Source of the DNA: a virus
Direction: 5' to 3' (one strand)
Length of the DNA stretch: 45,567 bases
IMG/VR virus record: IMGVR_UViG_3300012685_000008
Coordinates: 1-45,567 of that record
Position numbers and translations under genes: made by a program. Below the pieces are notes generated by a model that saw only the letters and a list, made by a program, of their open reading frames with translations, made no database searches and was not told the DNA's origin. Shown one piece after another: positions 1-7,928 of this stretch; position 1 is the first letter of the stretch, and each line of letters opens with the position of its first letter.

Positions 1-70
1 ATGCAGCTCATATGAATCTCAGGTTTCCTGACATAAAATTCTGATACCCGAGTCTCAGTCTGGAGGAAAC

Positions 71-298
71 ATGTTACCTGATCATGACTTAGAGATCACC
101 CGAGCAGGTGTGACGCATGTTGCCACTGGTCTTCGCTTTGACCCTCAGTGGGGGATTGTTTACTTTCAGTCACAGCACGGTGACGACTGGGCCGCTGTGA
201 CGCTCTCGCTCCTGCCCTATCTGATCCAGGTGCTAACGGAGGAGTATGGCTCCCTCGACCGATGGATCAACGAAGGTGGTGCAGATGTATCTCGGTGA
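71..298 (+). CDS. hypothetical protein, 75 aa
   Basis: Not recognised. A good ribosome site (ctggaggaaac) precedes the ATG. The protein is acidic and soluble, with no signal peptide or membrane segment; its middle is amphipathic (around residues 38-55, LLPYLIQVL). It is the first gene of the rightward packaging block and overlaps the next start by 14 nt, so the two are probably co-translated. Its place just upstream of the small terminase gene suggests a late or packaging-linked expression class, but gives no function. Confidence 0.6.
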   Translation: MLPDHDLEITRAGVTHVATGLRFDPQWGIVYFQSQHGDDWAAVTLSLLPYLIQVLTEEYGSLDRWINEGGADVSR

Positions 299-470
299 AC
301 CCCAACCGTTCGAGCCTCAGACGTCTGTAGAGGAACGCGGTGGCAACCTCTACATGGCCATCACGATGACCTTGCCGCTTGGCTACGAAGCTGAGGGTCA
401 ACGGTACTTGGACACGCTGACCAACGCGGTACTACAAAGGTGGGGTGTGTCGGATGCCAGGACCCCCTAA
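285..470 (+). CDS. hypothetical protein, 61 aa
   Basis: Not recognised. The ATG at 285 is chosen over an in-frame ATG at 246 because 285 has a spaced ribosome site (gaaggtggt) and only a 14-nt overlap with the preceding gene, while the GGAGG at 246 lies almost against its ATG. The protein is short, with a hydrophobic stretch near residues 20-32 (LYMAITMTLPLG) and an acidic, aromatic C-terminus. It overlaps the small terminase start by 17 nt, consistent with translational coupling. Confidence 0.5.
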   Translation: MYLGEPQPFEPQTSVEERGGNLYMAITMTLPLGYEAEGQRYLDTLTNAVLQRWGVSDARTP

Positions 471-942
471 GCTCCCACCATCCCTGCGCCTAGCCACCGG
501 CCGCACTGACCACACCGATAGTGGAGGGCGACCCGTGGCCACTGGTCCGCTGCCCTACAAGCTCCCTGAGCGCCCTGACTACGTGGGTGGCTATGGCCCT
601 ACCATGTGGGACTTTGTGGTCGCTGAGCTTGTCGGCAAGGACGTGCTACGCGCCGTTGATGCTGAGGCCCTAGCTGCCTGTTGCGTCGCCTATGATCGAT
701 GGCGCACAGCCGTTGAGGCACGGCGCAAGGACGGGATCACTATCCTGAATCGGTTCGGTCAGCCTGTACGTGCACCGTGGGTTCAGGTGGAAGAGGCAGC
801 GGCCAAGGAGCTGCAATCGTGGCTTAGAGAGTTTGGGCTCACGCCTAGCGCTGCTGCGAACCTCGGTGATGGTGGTGTACCCACCAATCCATCCGGCGAC
901 GAAGAGGACTCCAACCCCTTCAAGTGGAGTTTGGACGATTGA
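454..942 (+). CDS. terS: terminase small subunit, P27-like
   Basis: Small terminase subunit of the P27 type, which recognises phage DNA and recruits the large subunit for headful or cos cleavage. The evidence is the start MPGPPKLPP, typical of the family, followed by a basic linker and the helical core around residues 50-130 (TMWDFVVAELV, AAKELQSWLREFGLTPSA); 162 aa is within the usual range. The start at 454 is preferred to the GTG at 445 because aaggtgggg lies at a proper distance and the family begins MPGPP. It sits upstream of the large subunit, but the two are unusually separated by a 600-bp minus-strand cassette. Family assignment is by recognised pattern, not by search. Confidence 0.85.
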   Translation: MPGPPKLPPSLRLATGRTDHTDSGGRPVATGPLPYKLPERPDYVGGYGPTMWDFVVAELVGKDVLRAVDAEALAACCVAYDRWRTAVEARRKDGITILNRFGQPVRAPWVQVEEAAAKELQSWLREFGLTPSAAANLGDGGVPTNPSGDEEDSNPFKWSLDD

Positions 943-990
943 CCTTCTCCACCATGACTAACGTTACCTTGATCAAGTCAACCTGTCAAG
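942..990 (-). repeat. inverted copy of the terL promoter/start region (IR-L)
   Basis: Read on the minus strand this 49-nt stretch matches 1527-1575 at 39 of 49 positions without gaps. It includes an identical 12-mer TTGACTTGATCA and an identical 14-mer ATGGTGGAGAAGGT, which is the start of terL. It begins on the last base of terS. The minus strand encodes an 11-codon reading frame starting MVEKV, the same as TerL, that soon stops. With 1527-1575 it forms an inverted repeat around the minus-strand cassette. Confidence 0.85.
961..989 (-). promoter_or_regulatory. candidate minus-strand promoter, antisense to terS
   Basis: TTGACA (984-989) and TAACGT (961-966) are separated by exactly 17 nt on the minus strand. 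The expected start site falls near 954-955, at the duplicated ATG, and transcription would run antisense into terS. Spacing and core hexamers are the same as in the terL promoter at 1528-1556. Activity is inferred from sequence only. Confidence 0.5.
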
Positions 991-992
991 GA

Positions 993-1026
993 CAAACTAA
1001 AACCCCTCACCCGAATGGATGAGGGG
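993..1026 (-). terminator. intrinsic terminator for the minus-strand cassette
   Basis: The 7-bp stem CCCCTCA/TGAGGGG (1003-1009 with 1020-1026) is followed, on the minus strand, by TTTTAGTTT (from the a-rich run at 993-1002). It lies just downstream of the stop of the 47-aa minus-strand gene, as expected for its terminator. Confidence 0.65.
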
Positions 1027-1040
1027 TATGAGCGAAAGCT

Positions 1041-1184
1041 TTAGCTGGCTTGGCTGACGTAGGTGACCACGAGCCCATCGGTGTGAAGCGCAGCCTCATA
1101 CTTCCAACAGGCTCGCTCGGTCATCGGGCGGGATGCATGCTCCACACCCTCGCGGTCGAGGTAGTGAACGATGTAGGTGCTCAT
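1041..1184 (-). CDS. small hypothetical protein, 47 aa
   Basis: Not recognised. The protein starts MSTYIVHYLDREGVEH and ends VSQAS. Its ATG overlaps the TGA of the upstream 83-aa gene as ATGA, strong evidence of a coupled two-gene cassette. It contains an antiparallel-like pattern (TYIVHYLDREG, then DGLVVTYVSQ) suggesting a tiny beta-rich fold, which is an inference. A terminator hairpin follows 15 nt after the stop. The pair is on the opposite strand to all flanking packaging genes. Confidence 0.6.
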   Translation of the reverse strand: MSTYIVHYLDREGVEHASRPMTERACWKYEAALHTDGLVVTYVSQAS

Positions 1185-1432
1185 CGGTCAAGCTTCACTA
1201 CTGAGTAGCGGATACCATCATAGTCCCACCGCTGAGCATCCGGGTTGCTGACCATAAGGTCAACGAACTGCTGCCCCCGATCGTCGCTCTCACTTTCAAT
1301 CTGCATGGCGAATGCGGCGGCACACAGGAGAGCATTGTTCGTGTAGATCGTGAGCTTGGCCATGCTCATTGCCAGGTCCTCATCCGTGCGAGCGACGGTG
1401 CTAAAGCGGCTGATGCGGTAGTAGCTGCCCAT
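1181..1432 (-). CDS. hypothetical protein, 83 aa
   Basis: Not recognised. The start at 1432 (MGSYYRISRF) has gaggag six nt upstream; a longer frame to 1498 lacks a ribosome site. Residues 22-42 (AMSMAKLTIYTNNALLCAAA) are helical and moderately hydrophobic, and the C-terminus has DGIRYSVVKLDR. First gene of a minus-strand cassette inserted between the terminase genes. No promoter was clearly seen directly upstream: the terL promoter repeat at 1527-1575 faces the other way. Confidence 0.6.
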   Translation of the reverse strand: MGSYYRISRFSTVARTDEDLAMSMAKLTIYTNNALLCAAAFAMQIESESDDRGQQFVDLMVSNPDAQRWDYDGIRYSVVKLDR

Positions 1433-1526
1433 GAGGTGCTCCTCGGTAGTTCCTGTCTTGCTGATAGGACAACCATATGCCCTCGGCTGGCTGAGCACAA
1501 GACCTTGTGACGTGTCTCACATCACA

Positions 1527-1575
1527 CTTGACGCCTTGACTTGATCAGTGTAACTTAGGAGATGGTGGAGAAGGT
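1527..1575 (+). repeat. terL promoter/start region, inverted repeat partner (IR-R)
   Basis: This is the functional-looking partner of 942-990 (39/49 identical in inverted orientation). It carries the -35, -10, ribosome-site-like aggag and first codons of terL. The two arms enclose 536 bp including both minus-strand genes. Confidence 0.85.
1528..1556 (+). promoter_or_regulatory. candidate terL promoter
   Basis: TTGACG (1528-1533), a 17-nt spacer holding TTGACTTGATCA, and TAACTT (1551-1556). A start site 6-7 nt downstream would coincide with the terL ATG at 1562, giving a leaderless or nearly leaderless mRNA, which is common in Actinobacteria. The spacer is more conserved between this copy and 961-989 than a promoter alone would need, so a protein-binding site may overlap. 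Confidence 0.55.
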
Positions 1576-3247
1576 GGATTTGAAGATAGACCCGGAGGTC
1601 ATGTCCTACTTGATCTCACGTGGTATCCCCATGCCCACTGCTCCACCAGCGATCCAGACCCCCTCACCAGGGAATCTCTTGGGCGCACGGTTCGACCCCA
1701 AGCGCGTTGACCGAGTTCTACAGGCCTTCATGGCCATGCGGCACACCCAAGGTGAGATGGCGGGGCAACCCCTTCGCCCGGACCCCTGGCAGATTGCATA
1801 CATTCTCGCCCCCGTGTTCGGGTGGGTGAAGCTCAACGAGAACGGCCGCTGGGTTCGCATCGTCCGCAAGCTCTTCGTAGACGTGCCTCGTAAGAACGGT
1901 AAGACCACCATGTGTGGTGGGCTCGCGCTGTACCTGCTCGCCGCTGATCGTGAAGCAGGCGCTCAGGTGTACGCCGCTGCTACTAAGCGGGACCAAGCTA
2001 GTAAGCTGTTTGATCCCGTGAAACAGATCGTGGATCAATCCCCCAAGCTTCGCCAGTACCTTCGTACGCGGCAGGGGCGCATCATTCATCCCGCTAGTGG
2101 ATCATACTTCAAAGTGGAGTCGTCGGATGCCGACGGCTTGCATGGAGCTAACGTCCACGGGGCAGTCATTGACGAGATCCACTTGCACAAGACCAAGGAC
2201 CTGATTGAGGCCCTTGAGACTGGTATTGGGTCTCGTGCCCAACCACTGATCATTTCAATCACCACTGCCGATGATGGCAAGACTGAGACTCCCTACGCCC
2301 AACGCAGGCAGCTGATTGAGGCTCTCGCGCGTGAGGCTGTAGAGGACTCTGCTTACTACGGCGTGGTGTGGGCGGCCACTGAGGAAGACGACCCCTTTGC
2401 AGAAGCAACGTGGGCTAAGGCCAATCCTGGTTTCCCCATCTCGCCAACCCGGGACTTCCTGACCAACGCTGCCACCGAGGCTAAGAACTCACCGGCACAA
2501 CTGGCATCGTTCCTACGGCTGCACTTGGGCCTCAGGACTAAGCAGGAGACCCGCTACATCGATATGGATGCGTGGGACCTAGGCAACGCCCCGTTCGATG
2601 AGGCGGAGCTTGAGGACACCGTGTGTTATGCGGGACTGGACCTCGCCTTCACTGATGACCTCTGCGCGTTCGCCATGCTGTTCCCACAGCCCGATGGCGA
2701 GATCAAAGTCATTGTGCGGTTGTGGACCCCCGAAGCGAACCTAAAGCGGTTGGACAAGCTGACCTCAGGGTCAGCAACCGTGTGGGTGCGCGAAGGGTTA
2801 CTGAAGCTAACGCCCGGTAACGTCGCGGATTACGACATCATCCAAGCTGATGTGCTTGCGGACGCTGAGCGGTTTGCCATTATGGACTGTGGGTTTGACC
2901 CCTATGGTGCTACCCAGTTGATCACCAACCTCATGGGTGAGGGTATGCCCATGACCCCTGTGCGCCAGGGTTACCTAACGATGAGTCCAGTGACCAAGGA
3001 AGCACAGCGCACCATTCTGTTGGGCAAACTCAACCATGCCGGTAACCCCGCGCTCCGTTGGCAAGCTGACATGTTCGCCGTGTCCATGGATCCAGCGGGC
3101 AACGTGAAGCCTGACCGTGAAGTGGTGCGGGCGAATGGGGGCAAGATGGATGGGATTGTCGCACTACTAATGGCCCTTGTTCCTCTCACCCGGGCAAACA
3201 TCTTCGGTGGGGATGACGATGGTGAGTATGAGGTAGTTGACTTCTAA
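1562..3247 (+). CDS. terL: terminase large subunit
   Basis: ATPase-nuclease motor that packages DNA into the prohead. The N-terminal ATPase has Walker A in VPRKNGKTT (about residues 106-115), the preceding DPWQ adenine-binding pattern, and Walker B AVIDEIH (about 201-207), followed by the coupling motif IISITTA. The C-terminal nuclease shows acidic clusters in YAGLDLAFTDD and DCGFDPYGA. At 561 aa it is full length for the phage terminase family. The ATG at 1562 lies immediately after a promoter -10 box, so the message may be leaderless; a downstream GTG at 1574 is a less likely alternative. It is separated from terS by a minus-strand cassette. Confidence 0.95.
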   Translation: MVEKVDLKIDPEVMSYLISRGIPMPTAPPAIQTPSPGNLLGARFDPKRVDRVLQAFMAMRHTQGEMAGQPLRPDPWQIAYILAPVFGWVKLNENGRWVRIVRKLFVDVPRKNGKTTMCGGLALYLLAADREAGAQVYAAATKRDQASKLFDPVKQIVDQSPKLRQYLRTRQGRIIHPASGSYFKVESSDADGLHGANVHGAVIDEIHLHKTKDLIEALETGIGSRAQPLIISITTADDGKTETPYAQRRQLIEALAREAVEDSAYYGVVWAATEEDDPFAEATWAKANPGFPISPTRDFLTNAATEAKNSPAQLASFLRLHLGLRTKQETRYIDMDAWDLGNAPFDEAELEDTVCYAGLDLAFTDDLCAFAMLFPQPDGEIKVIVRLWTPEANLKRLDKLTSGSATVWVREGLLKLTPGNVADYDIIQADVLADAERFAIMDCGFDPYGATQLITNLMGEGMPMTPVRQGYLTMSPVTKEAQRTILLGKLNHAGNPALRWQADMFAVSMDPAGNVKPDREVVRANGGKMDGIVALLMALVPLTRANIFGGDDDGEYEVVDF

Positions 3248-3257
3248 GGAGGCTCAT

Positions 3258-3479
3258 ATGGCGCGGTTCATGCTGCGCAAGCGCTATTTGGTTACGCTCA
3301 AGAATGGGGAAGCATTCTCCGGAATGATTGAGAAGATGACCAAAAGCGAGATTGTGCTACAGCAAGTAACTTCATGGACCCGTGATGGGCAATCCAAGGT
3401 AGACGGCCAATTGATTATTGAGCGTCGCGAGGTGCTCTATTATCAGAAAGTGACCGTGACCGAGAATGCTACTGTCTAA
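3258..3479 (+). CDS. small Sm/SH3-like barrel protein, 73 aa
   Basis: The start at 3258 has aaggaggctcat upstream; a longer frame from 3237 is not supported. The sequence reads as five short strands: RYLVTLKNGEAFSGMIEKMTKSEIVLQQV, then DGQLIIERREVLYYQKV. This resembles an Sm-like (LSM) barrel, with Gly in strand 2 and an Sm2-like end. Small proteins of this kind are common between terminase and portal genes in actinophages; their role is not established. It overlaps the portal start by 14 nt. Confidence 0.65.
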   Translation: MARFMLRKRYLVTLKNGEAFSGMIEKMTKSEIVLQQVTSWTRDGQSKVDGQLIIERREVLYYQKVTVTENATV

Positions 3480-5586
3480 CGGCTACCCTCAGAATTTCCC
3501 TTTGCAAGCGCTTGGCGAGATCACTCCCATGTCAAGCACTTCTTACTGGTACTCGCACGATGGGCTCCCGCTCGTTGACAAGTGGGCAACCTACGGCTAC
3601 ATCTACAAGAGCCAACCCAACGTCTCTGGTGTACTCGACAAGAAGTCCAAGCTTGCAGCACGACTAACTCCATTGGGTGTCTGGGATTACTCGGACCCCA
3701 AGGAGCCTGTTCAAAACTTCACTAGCGATTACGCGAAGCTAATGATGAACCCCTCATCCTTCATGAGTTGTTACTCCTTCTGGATTTGGTGGGAAACCAC
3801 CAAGGGCATTTATGGGGAAGTCTTCGGTCTCAAGCTTCGGCAGGGTGGCATCACTGCCTCATACCCTTCCAAGGTTGTTGAGATCGTGCCTATGCACCCG
3901 ACCCGCACATGGATCAAGCGTGTGGGACCAGGGCCCAATGGCACCGGTGAGGTTATCGCTGGCACCTTGTACCCGCCGGGTGAGGAAGTGTTCACCTTCA
4001 CTCTTGGTATCGCGGCCGATGGCCTTATCACCGTGCCCCGTAGTGAGGTCATCGTTGAGCGTAATTACAACCCTGATACCCTTATGCGTGGGCTATCGCC
4101 TATGGAGTCTTTGACTAGGACCATCCAAAATGAGGATGCAATCCGTCGGGGTATTTCCAGTACGTGGCAGCGTGGAGCCATGCCATCACTGGTAGTCACA
4201 CAGCCTAACGCATCAGGCACCGGTGCCGCTAAGCGTATCCAGGGCAAGATCGAGATGCAGCACAGCGGTCCTGACAAGGTGGGTGGGATCTTGGTTCTCC
4301 CTACTGGCCTTGAGGCTCAGCCACTGCAAATTGATCCCCAGAAGATGCAGCTCATTGAGTCTCTGAAGTTCACGCGAGATGAAGTCATCTCTAGGCTTGA
4401 CCTACCACCAACGGCAATCCACATCATGGATCACGCCACCTTCACCAACATCACTGAGCAACTACGCAGTGTGTATCGCGATGTCATGATCCCTCGGTTT
4501 GAGGAACTAGAGTCTCAGCTCGCCTTTGACATTGGCGCTGAGTTCAGCCCCGATGGCACATTGCGTGCTAAGTTCGACTTGTCTGAGGTGCTACGTGGGG
4601 ATTTTGAGTCCCGCGTTGATAGCGCCGTTAAGGGTGTTACCAATGGGCTTCTCACCCCCAATGAGGGTCGAGAGCTCATGGGTATTGATCCCTCCGATCA
4701 GGAGGAAGCTAACAAGCTGTACGGCAACCAAGCGCTTCAGCCGTTGGGTACTCCAGTGGAGAAGTTCACGGGTGCCGTTGCGGGTACGCCAGGTGGCCCT
4801 GACGCCATTGCCACGGACCCTGCACCAGTTGTGGTGGGTGCACCTGCTAGCCCAAAAGCCCAACCGGCGCAACCGCCGGAGCAGGTAACCCGGTCGATAA
4901 TGGGTCGGGTGGGAAGGGCACTCAAGGCTAATGATCGTGTGCTCCTTCGTGAGCGCTTGACCCAAGAGCATGAGGCAGCGCTTAACTCTGTGCTTGACAA
5001 GCAGCGGGCGGCCATTAAAAGCATGGGCTCAAAGGCCGCCGGATCAGTTGATCTCAGCGCATGGGATGGCCCACTGGATGATTCATTGAACCCAGTGATC
5101 ACAGCGACTGCCCTTGCGGGTGGAACGCTTGTGGCCAAGAAGGTCAACAAGAAGTATGACGTTGGCTCCATGAAGAACTACATTGCTACCACCTCCGCTC
5201 AAACGGCCAAGAACATGAACGCCGCTAACGCAACCGAGTTGCAGCAACGCCGTGATGATTGGGAGACCAGCCAGGGCCCATGGGATGATGTGGTGGATGA
5301 GTTCTACGACACCAGTGCTGCATCCCGCGCGGACCTTTTGATCACATCTCTTGTCACTACATTCCTTGCTAAGTCAGGGATGGAGGCCGCTACCTTCCAC
5401 GGTATGAAAGAGAAGACGTGGGAATACAACGCAGGGGCCAAGGGTTCCCGCTCCGACCATGCCTCTATGAATGGCGAGACTGTTCCTCTTCAAGATGCCT
5501 TCTCAAATGGGCTACAAATCGCCGGTGATCCCAGTGGCAGCGCAGCGGACAATGCCGGTTGTCTATGCGTCAATGACTTCAACTAA
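3466..5586 (+). CDS. portal protein fused to a MuF-like domain
   Basis: HK97/SPP1-type portal, the dodecameric ring through which DNA enters the head. Residues about 1-420 carry portal features: the RGLSPMESLTR segment, the stem/crown region with FTRDEVISRLDLPPTAI, and ATFTNITEQLRSVYRDVMIPRFEELESQL. A Pro/Ala/Val linker (about 445-480) leads to a helical region and a C-terminal MuF-type domain (about 630-706: KTWEYNAGAKGSRSDHASMN, then CLCVNDF), normally a separate minor head protein. At 706 aa it is far longer than ordinary portals (400-500 aa), which fits a fusion. The start at 3466 overlaps the previous gene; the ATG at 3529 is possible because neither has a strong ribosome site. Confidence 0.9.
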   Translation: MLLSNGYPQNFPLQALGEITPMSSTSYWYSHDGLPLVDKWATYGYIYKSQPNVSGVLDKKSKLAARLTPLGVWDYSDPKEPVQNFTSDYAKLMMNPSSFMSCYSFWIWWETTKGIYGEVFGLKLRQGGITASYPSKVVEIVPMHPTRTWIKRVGPGPNGTGEVIAGTLYPPGEEVFTFTLGIAADGLITVPRSEVIVERNYNPDTLMRGLSPMESLTRTIQNEDAIRRGISSTWQRGAMPSLVVTQPNASGTGAAKRIQGKIEMQHSGPDKVGGILVLPTGLEAQPLQIDPQKMQLIESLKFTRDEVISRLDLPPTAIHIMDHATFTNITEQLRSVYRDVMIPRFEELESQLAFDIGAEFSPDGTLRAKFDLSEVLRGDFESRVDSAVKGVTNGLLTPNEGRELMGIDPSDQEEANKLYGNQALQPLGTPVEKFTGAVAGTPGGPDAIATDPAPVVVGAPASPKAQPAQPPEQVTRSIMGRVGRALKANDRVLLRERLTQEHEAALNSVLDKQRAAIKSMGSKAAGSVDLSAWDGPLDDSLNPVITATALAGGTLVAKKVNKKYDVGSMKNYIATTSAQTAKNMNAANATELQQRRDDWETSQGPWDDVVDEFYDTSAASRADLLITSLVTTFLAKSGMEAATFHGMKEKTWEYNAGAKGSRSDHASMNGETVPLQDAFSNGLQIAGDPSGSAADNAGCLCVNDFN

Positions 5587-5594
5587 GGAGACCT

Positions 5595-6593
5595 ATGGAC
5601 GATATTGTTCGTAAGTCAGTAACGGCTGAGATTACCTCAGTCGATAAGGACACGGGCTCGTTCTCGGCAGTCCTTAGTACTCCCGATAAGGACCGTGAGG
5701 GGGAAGTTCTAAACCAGAACGAATGGAAGAGCTTCCCGCCTCGCATCCCCATCAACACCGATCACGATATGAGTGTGTCTGGTACCGTTGCGAGTGCAGT
5801 CCCTACACTACAACCTGATGGCAAGGTCACCATTGAAGGTACCTTCGCTAGCACACAAAAGGGTCAGGATGTTCGGACCCTCGTGAACGAAGGACACATC
5901 ACCACGATGTCCGTCGAGTTCATGCGCTCTCGTATCCCAAGCACTGAAAAGGGCGGGGCTCCCACGGTGTCCCGTGAGTTGGTTGGCGGGGCTTTTACCC
6001 CATACCCGATCAACCCTAACGCACGGATCCTAACCTCTAAGGCGGGCGCGCGTAACAACAAGTCCGATGCCTCAAACATCCAATCCATCCATGATGCGAG
6101 TGCATCACTTGGCGCTGATTGCGCGGGTGCTGGTGAGAAGGCCATGAAGGCTTTTGACCAAGCAGTGCGTAAGGCGCTCAGTGGCAGCGTTGAGGATCTC
6201 AAGAATCGCCTCTCGGATGAGCTCTGTGAGTTCTACGGTGGCGGGCCAGATCTATATGTATGGATCTGTGCCACATTCCTTGACTCCATGGCCGCTGGCA
6301 CAGTCGTGTATGAGTACAACGGTGATACCTATTCCCAGACTTTCACCGACGATGGCACCACTGCAACTGTGGATGGTGCTCCACAAGACGTCTCCCTAAT
6401 CACATCAGTGGTTCTGGAGGATAAAGAAGACCCTAATACGGTTGTAAGCTCAAGTGACTCCGCTAAGTCGGTCGCCGCATCCCAAGAAGATGTCGCCACC
6501 AAATCAGCCGATGAGCAAGCGCTAGACCTTCAATGTCTTCTATTTGACACGCAAGCAATGCTTGCAAATATGCAACTAGAAATTGGAGAGTAA
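5595..6593 (+). CDS. prohead protease, HK97 U35-like, with long C-terminal extension
   Basis: Maturation protease that processes capsid and scaffold. The serine-protease core (about residues 1-150) shows the catalytic His in DHDMS (near 57), the Ser in TTMSVEF (near 105) and the typical GGAFTPYPINPNARI region. It has a good ribosome site (aaggagacct). The remaining 180 residues are unlike the protease: an acidic, Ser-rich tail with GGPDLYVWICATFLDS and an amphipathic end (ALDLQCLLFDTQAMLANMQL). These may form a scaffold, since no separate scaffold gene is present; this is an inference. The capsid gene starts directly after its stop. Confidence 0.85.
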   Translation: MDDIVRKSVTAEITSVDKDTGSFSAVLSTPDKDREGEVLNQNEWKSFPPRIPINTDHDMSVSGTVASAVPTLQPDGKVTIEGTFASTQKGQDVRTLVNEGHITTMSVEFMRSRIPSTEKGGAPTVSRELVGGAFTPYPINPNARILTSKAGARNNKSDASNIQSIHDASASLGADCAGAGEKAMKAFDQAVRKALSGSVEDLKNRLSDELCEFYGGGPDLYVWICATFLDSMAAGTVVYEYNGDTYSQTFTDDGTTATVDGAPQDVSLITSVVLEDKEDPNTVVSSSDSAKSVAASQEDVATKSADEQALDLQCLLFDTQAMLANMQLEIGE

Positions 6594-7865
6594 GTGTCTA
6601 ATGAAATTGCGCTGAAGGCGCAAATGCAAAAGCTCTCGGCTGAGATTGAGTCCACTGTCAATGACAGTGAGCTAACCATTGCTCAGAAGTCCGAGAAGGT
6701 TGGTAAGCTCCGCGAGGATGCTATCAACGTCAGCAAGATGATTACGGACATCGCTGCGTCGAAGGGCCTGTTTGCGGGCACCGGTGCTGCGACCCCAAGC
6801 CCAGAGGCTCAAGCTACGGCTGAGCGCGCGGACCAGGGTAGGGTTGAGGCCAAGTCCCTTGGTGCTCAGTTCGTTTCCTCGGACGTGTATAAGAAGGGCG
6901 CTCTAGCGGTTGACAACAACCTCAAGCTAGAGGGTGTCTCCATGATCACCAAGGCGTTCAACGACGGTACCTATGACGGTACTCAGAACGTCTCGAACTT
7001 CAACGGTACCGCTGGTCCGTTCTACTACCCGCACCTGGTTCCCGGCATCGTCGGTATCAACCAGATGCCCCTGAACGTCGAGGCGTTCCTGCCAAGTGGT
7101 GCTACTGATTCCCCCGTGGTTTCGTACATCATCGAGGCTAGCTGGACCAACGCTGCGGACATGGTTCTTGAGGCTGGTACTAAGCCTACCATGACCGTCG
7201 AGACCTTCCAACGTGTCAACGAGCCAGTGACCAAGGTCGCGCAAATCTACAAGATGACTGATGAGATGATGCTAGACGCGTCTCAGGTCAAGTCGTGGAT
7301 TGACGCTCGCCTGCTGTATGGCCTAAACCGTAAGGTTCAGGATCAGCTGCTTAATGGTAACGGCACCCTGCCTCAGCTTCGTGGCCTGAACCTGCGCTCT
7401 GGCTTTGAGACCACCGTTGTCTCTGCCTCTCTGGGTGGTGACTCGGGTGCGTGGGCTACCGCCATCCTTGCACAGATCACCGCGATTCGTAACGTGGGCT
7501 TCACCGAGCCTAATGCCATCCTGGTCAATCCACTTGACTGGGCCGTCATTCAGGACCTCAAGGATGCCAATGGCCAGTACCTCAATGGTGGGCCATGGGG
7601 TCGTTCCTACGGGAACAACGCCCCGAACGTCACCTCGTTCTGGGGTCTTCCGCTAGTCGCCACCCTATCGCAGCCGCAAGGTACCGCGCTGGTTGGTAAC
7701 TTCTCGGATGCCCAAGTGTGGAACCGTCAAGGTGTCACGGTCGAAATGACCAACTCGGATGGTACCGACTTCCAGAACGACATCGTCACGGTGCGTGCTG
7801 AGCGTCGGTTGGGTCTGGCCCTGTACCGCCCACTGTCCTTCGGTAAGGTTACCCTAACCGCCTAA
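6594..7865 (+). CDS. major capsid protein, HK97 fold
   Basis: Forms the icosahedral shell. The GTG start abuts the protease TAA and has ggagagtaa upstream. Residues 1-60 are a charged helical region (KAQMQKLSAEIEST, then KSEKVGKLREDAINVSKMI), the HK97 delta-domain type that acts as internal scaffold and is usually cleaved by the protease. After an Ala/Pro linker the core follows, with FYYPHLVPGIVGI, TVETFQRVNEPVTKVAQIYKMTDEM (E-loop/spine region) and a C-terminal NDIVTVRAERRLGLALYRP typical of the family. 423 aa. Confidence 0.93.
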   Translation: MSNEIALKAQMQKLSAEIESTVNDSELTIAQKSEKVGKLREDAINVSKMITDIAASKGLFAGTGAATPSPEAQATAERADQGRVEAKSLGAQFVSSDVYKKGALAVDNNLKLEGVSMITKAFNDGTYDGTQNVSNFNGTAGPFYYPHLVPGIVGINQMPLNVEAFLPSGATDSPVVSYIIEASWTNAADMVLEAGTKPTMTVETFQRVNEPVTKVAQIYKMTDEMMLDASQVKSWIDARLLYGLNRKVQDQLLNGNGTLPQLRGLNLRSGFETTVVSASLGGDSGAWATAILAQITAIRNVGFTEPNAILVNPLDWAVIQDLKDANGQYLNGGPWGRSYGNNAPNVTSFWGLPLVATLSQPQGTALVGNFSDAQVWNRQGVTVEMTNSDGTDFQNDIVTVRAERRLGLALYRPLSFGKVTLTA

Positions 7866-7872
7866 TTGACTT

Positions 7873-7900
7873 GGGGCTGGTAGACCAGGATACCAGCCCC
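7873..7900 (+). terminator. hairpin after the capsid gene
   Basis: A perfect 8-bp stem GGGGCTGG/CCAGCCCC with a 12-nt loop, followed by atccccttctt. There is no U-tract, so it may be a partial terminator or an mRNA-stabilising structure that raises capsid message relative to downstream connectors. Confidence 0.5.
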
Positions 7901-7928
7901 ATCCCCTTCTTAGATAAGGATTTCATCC

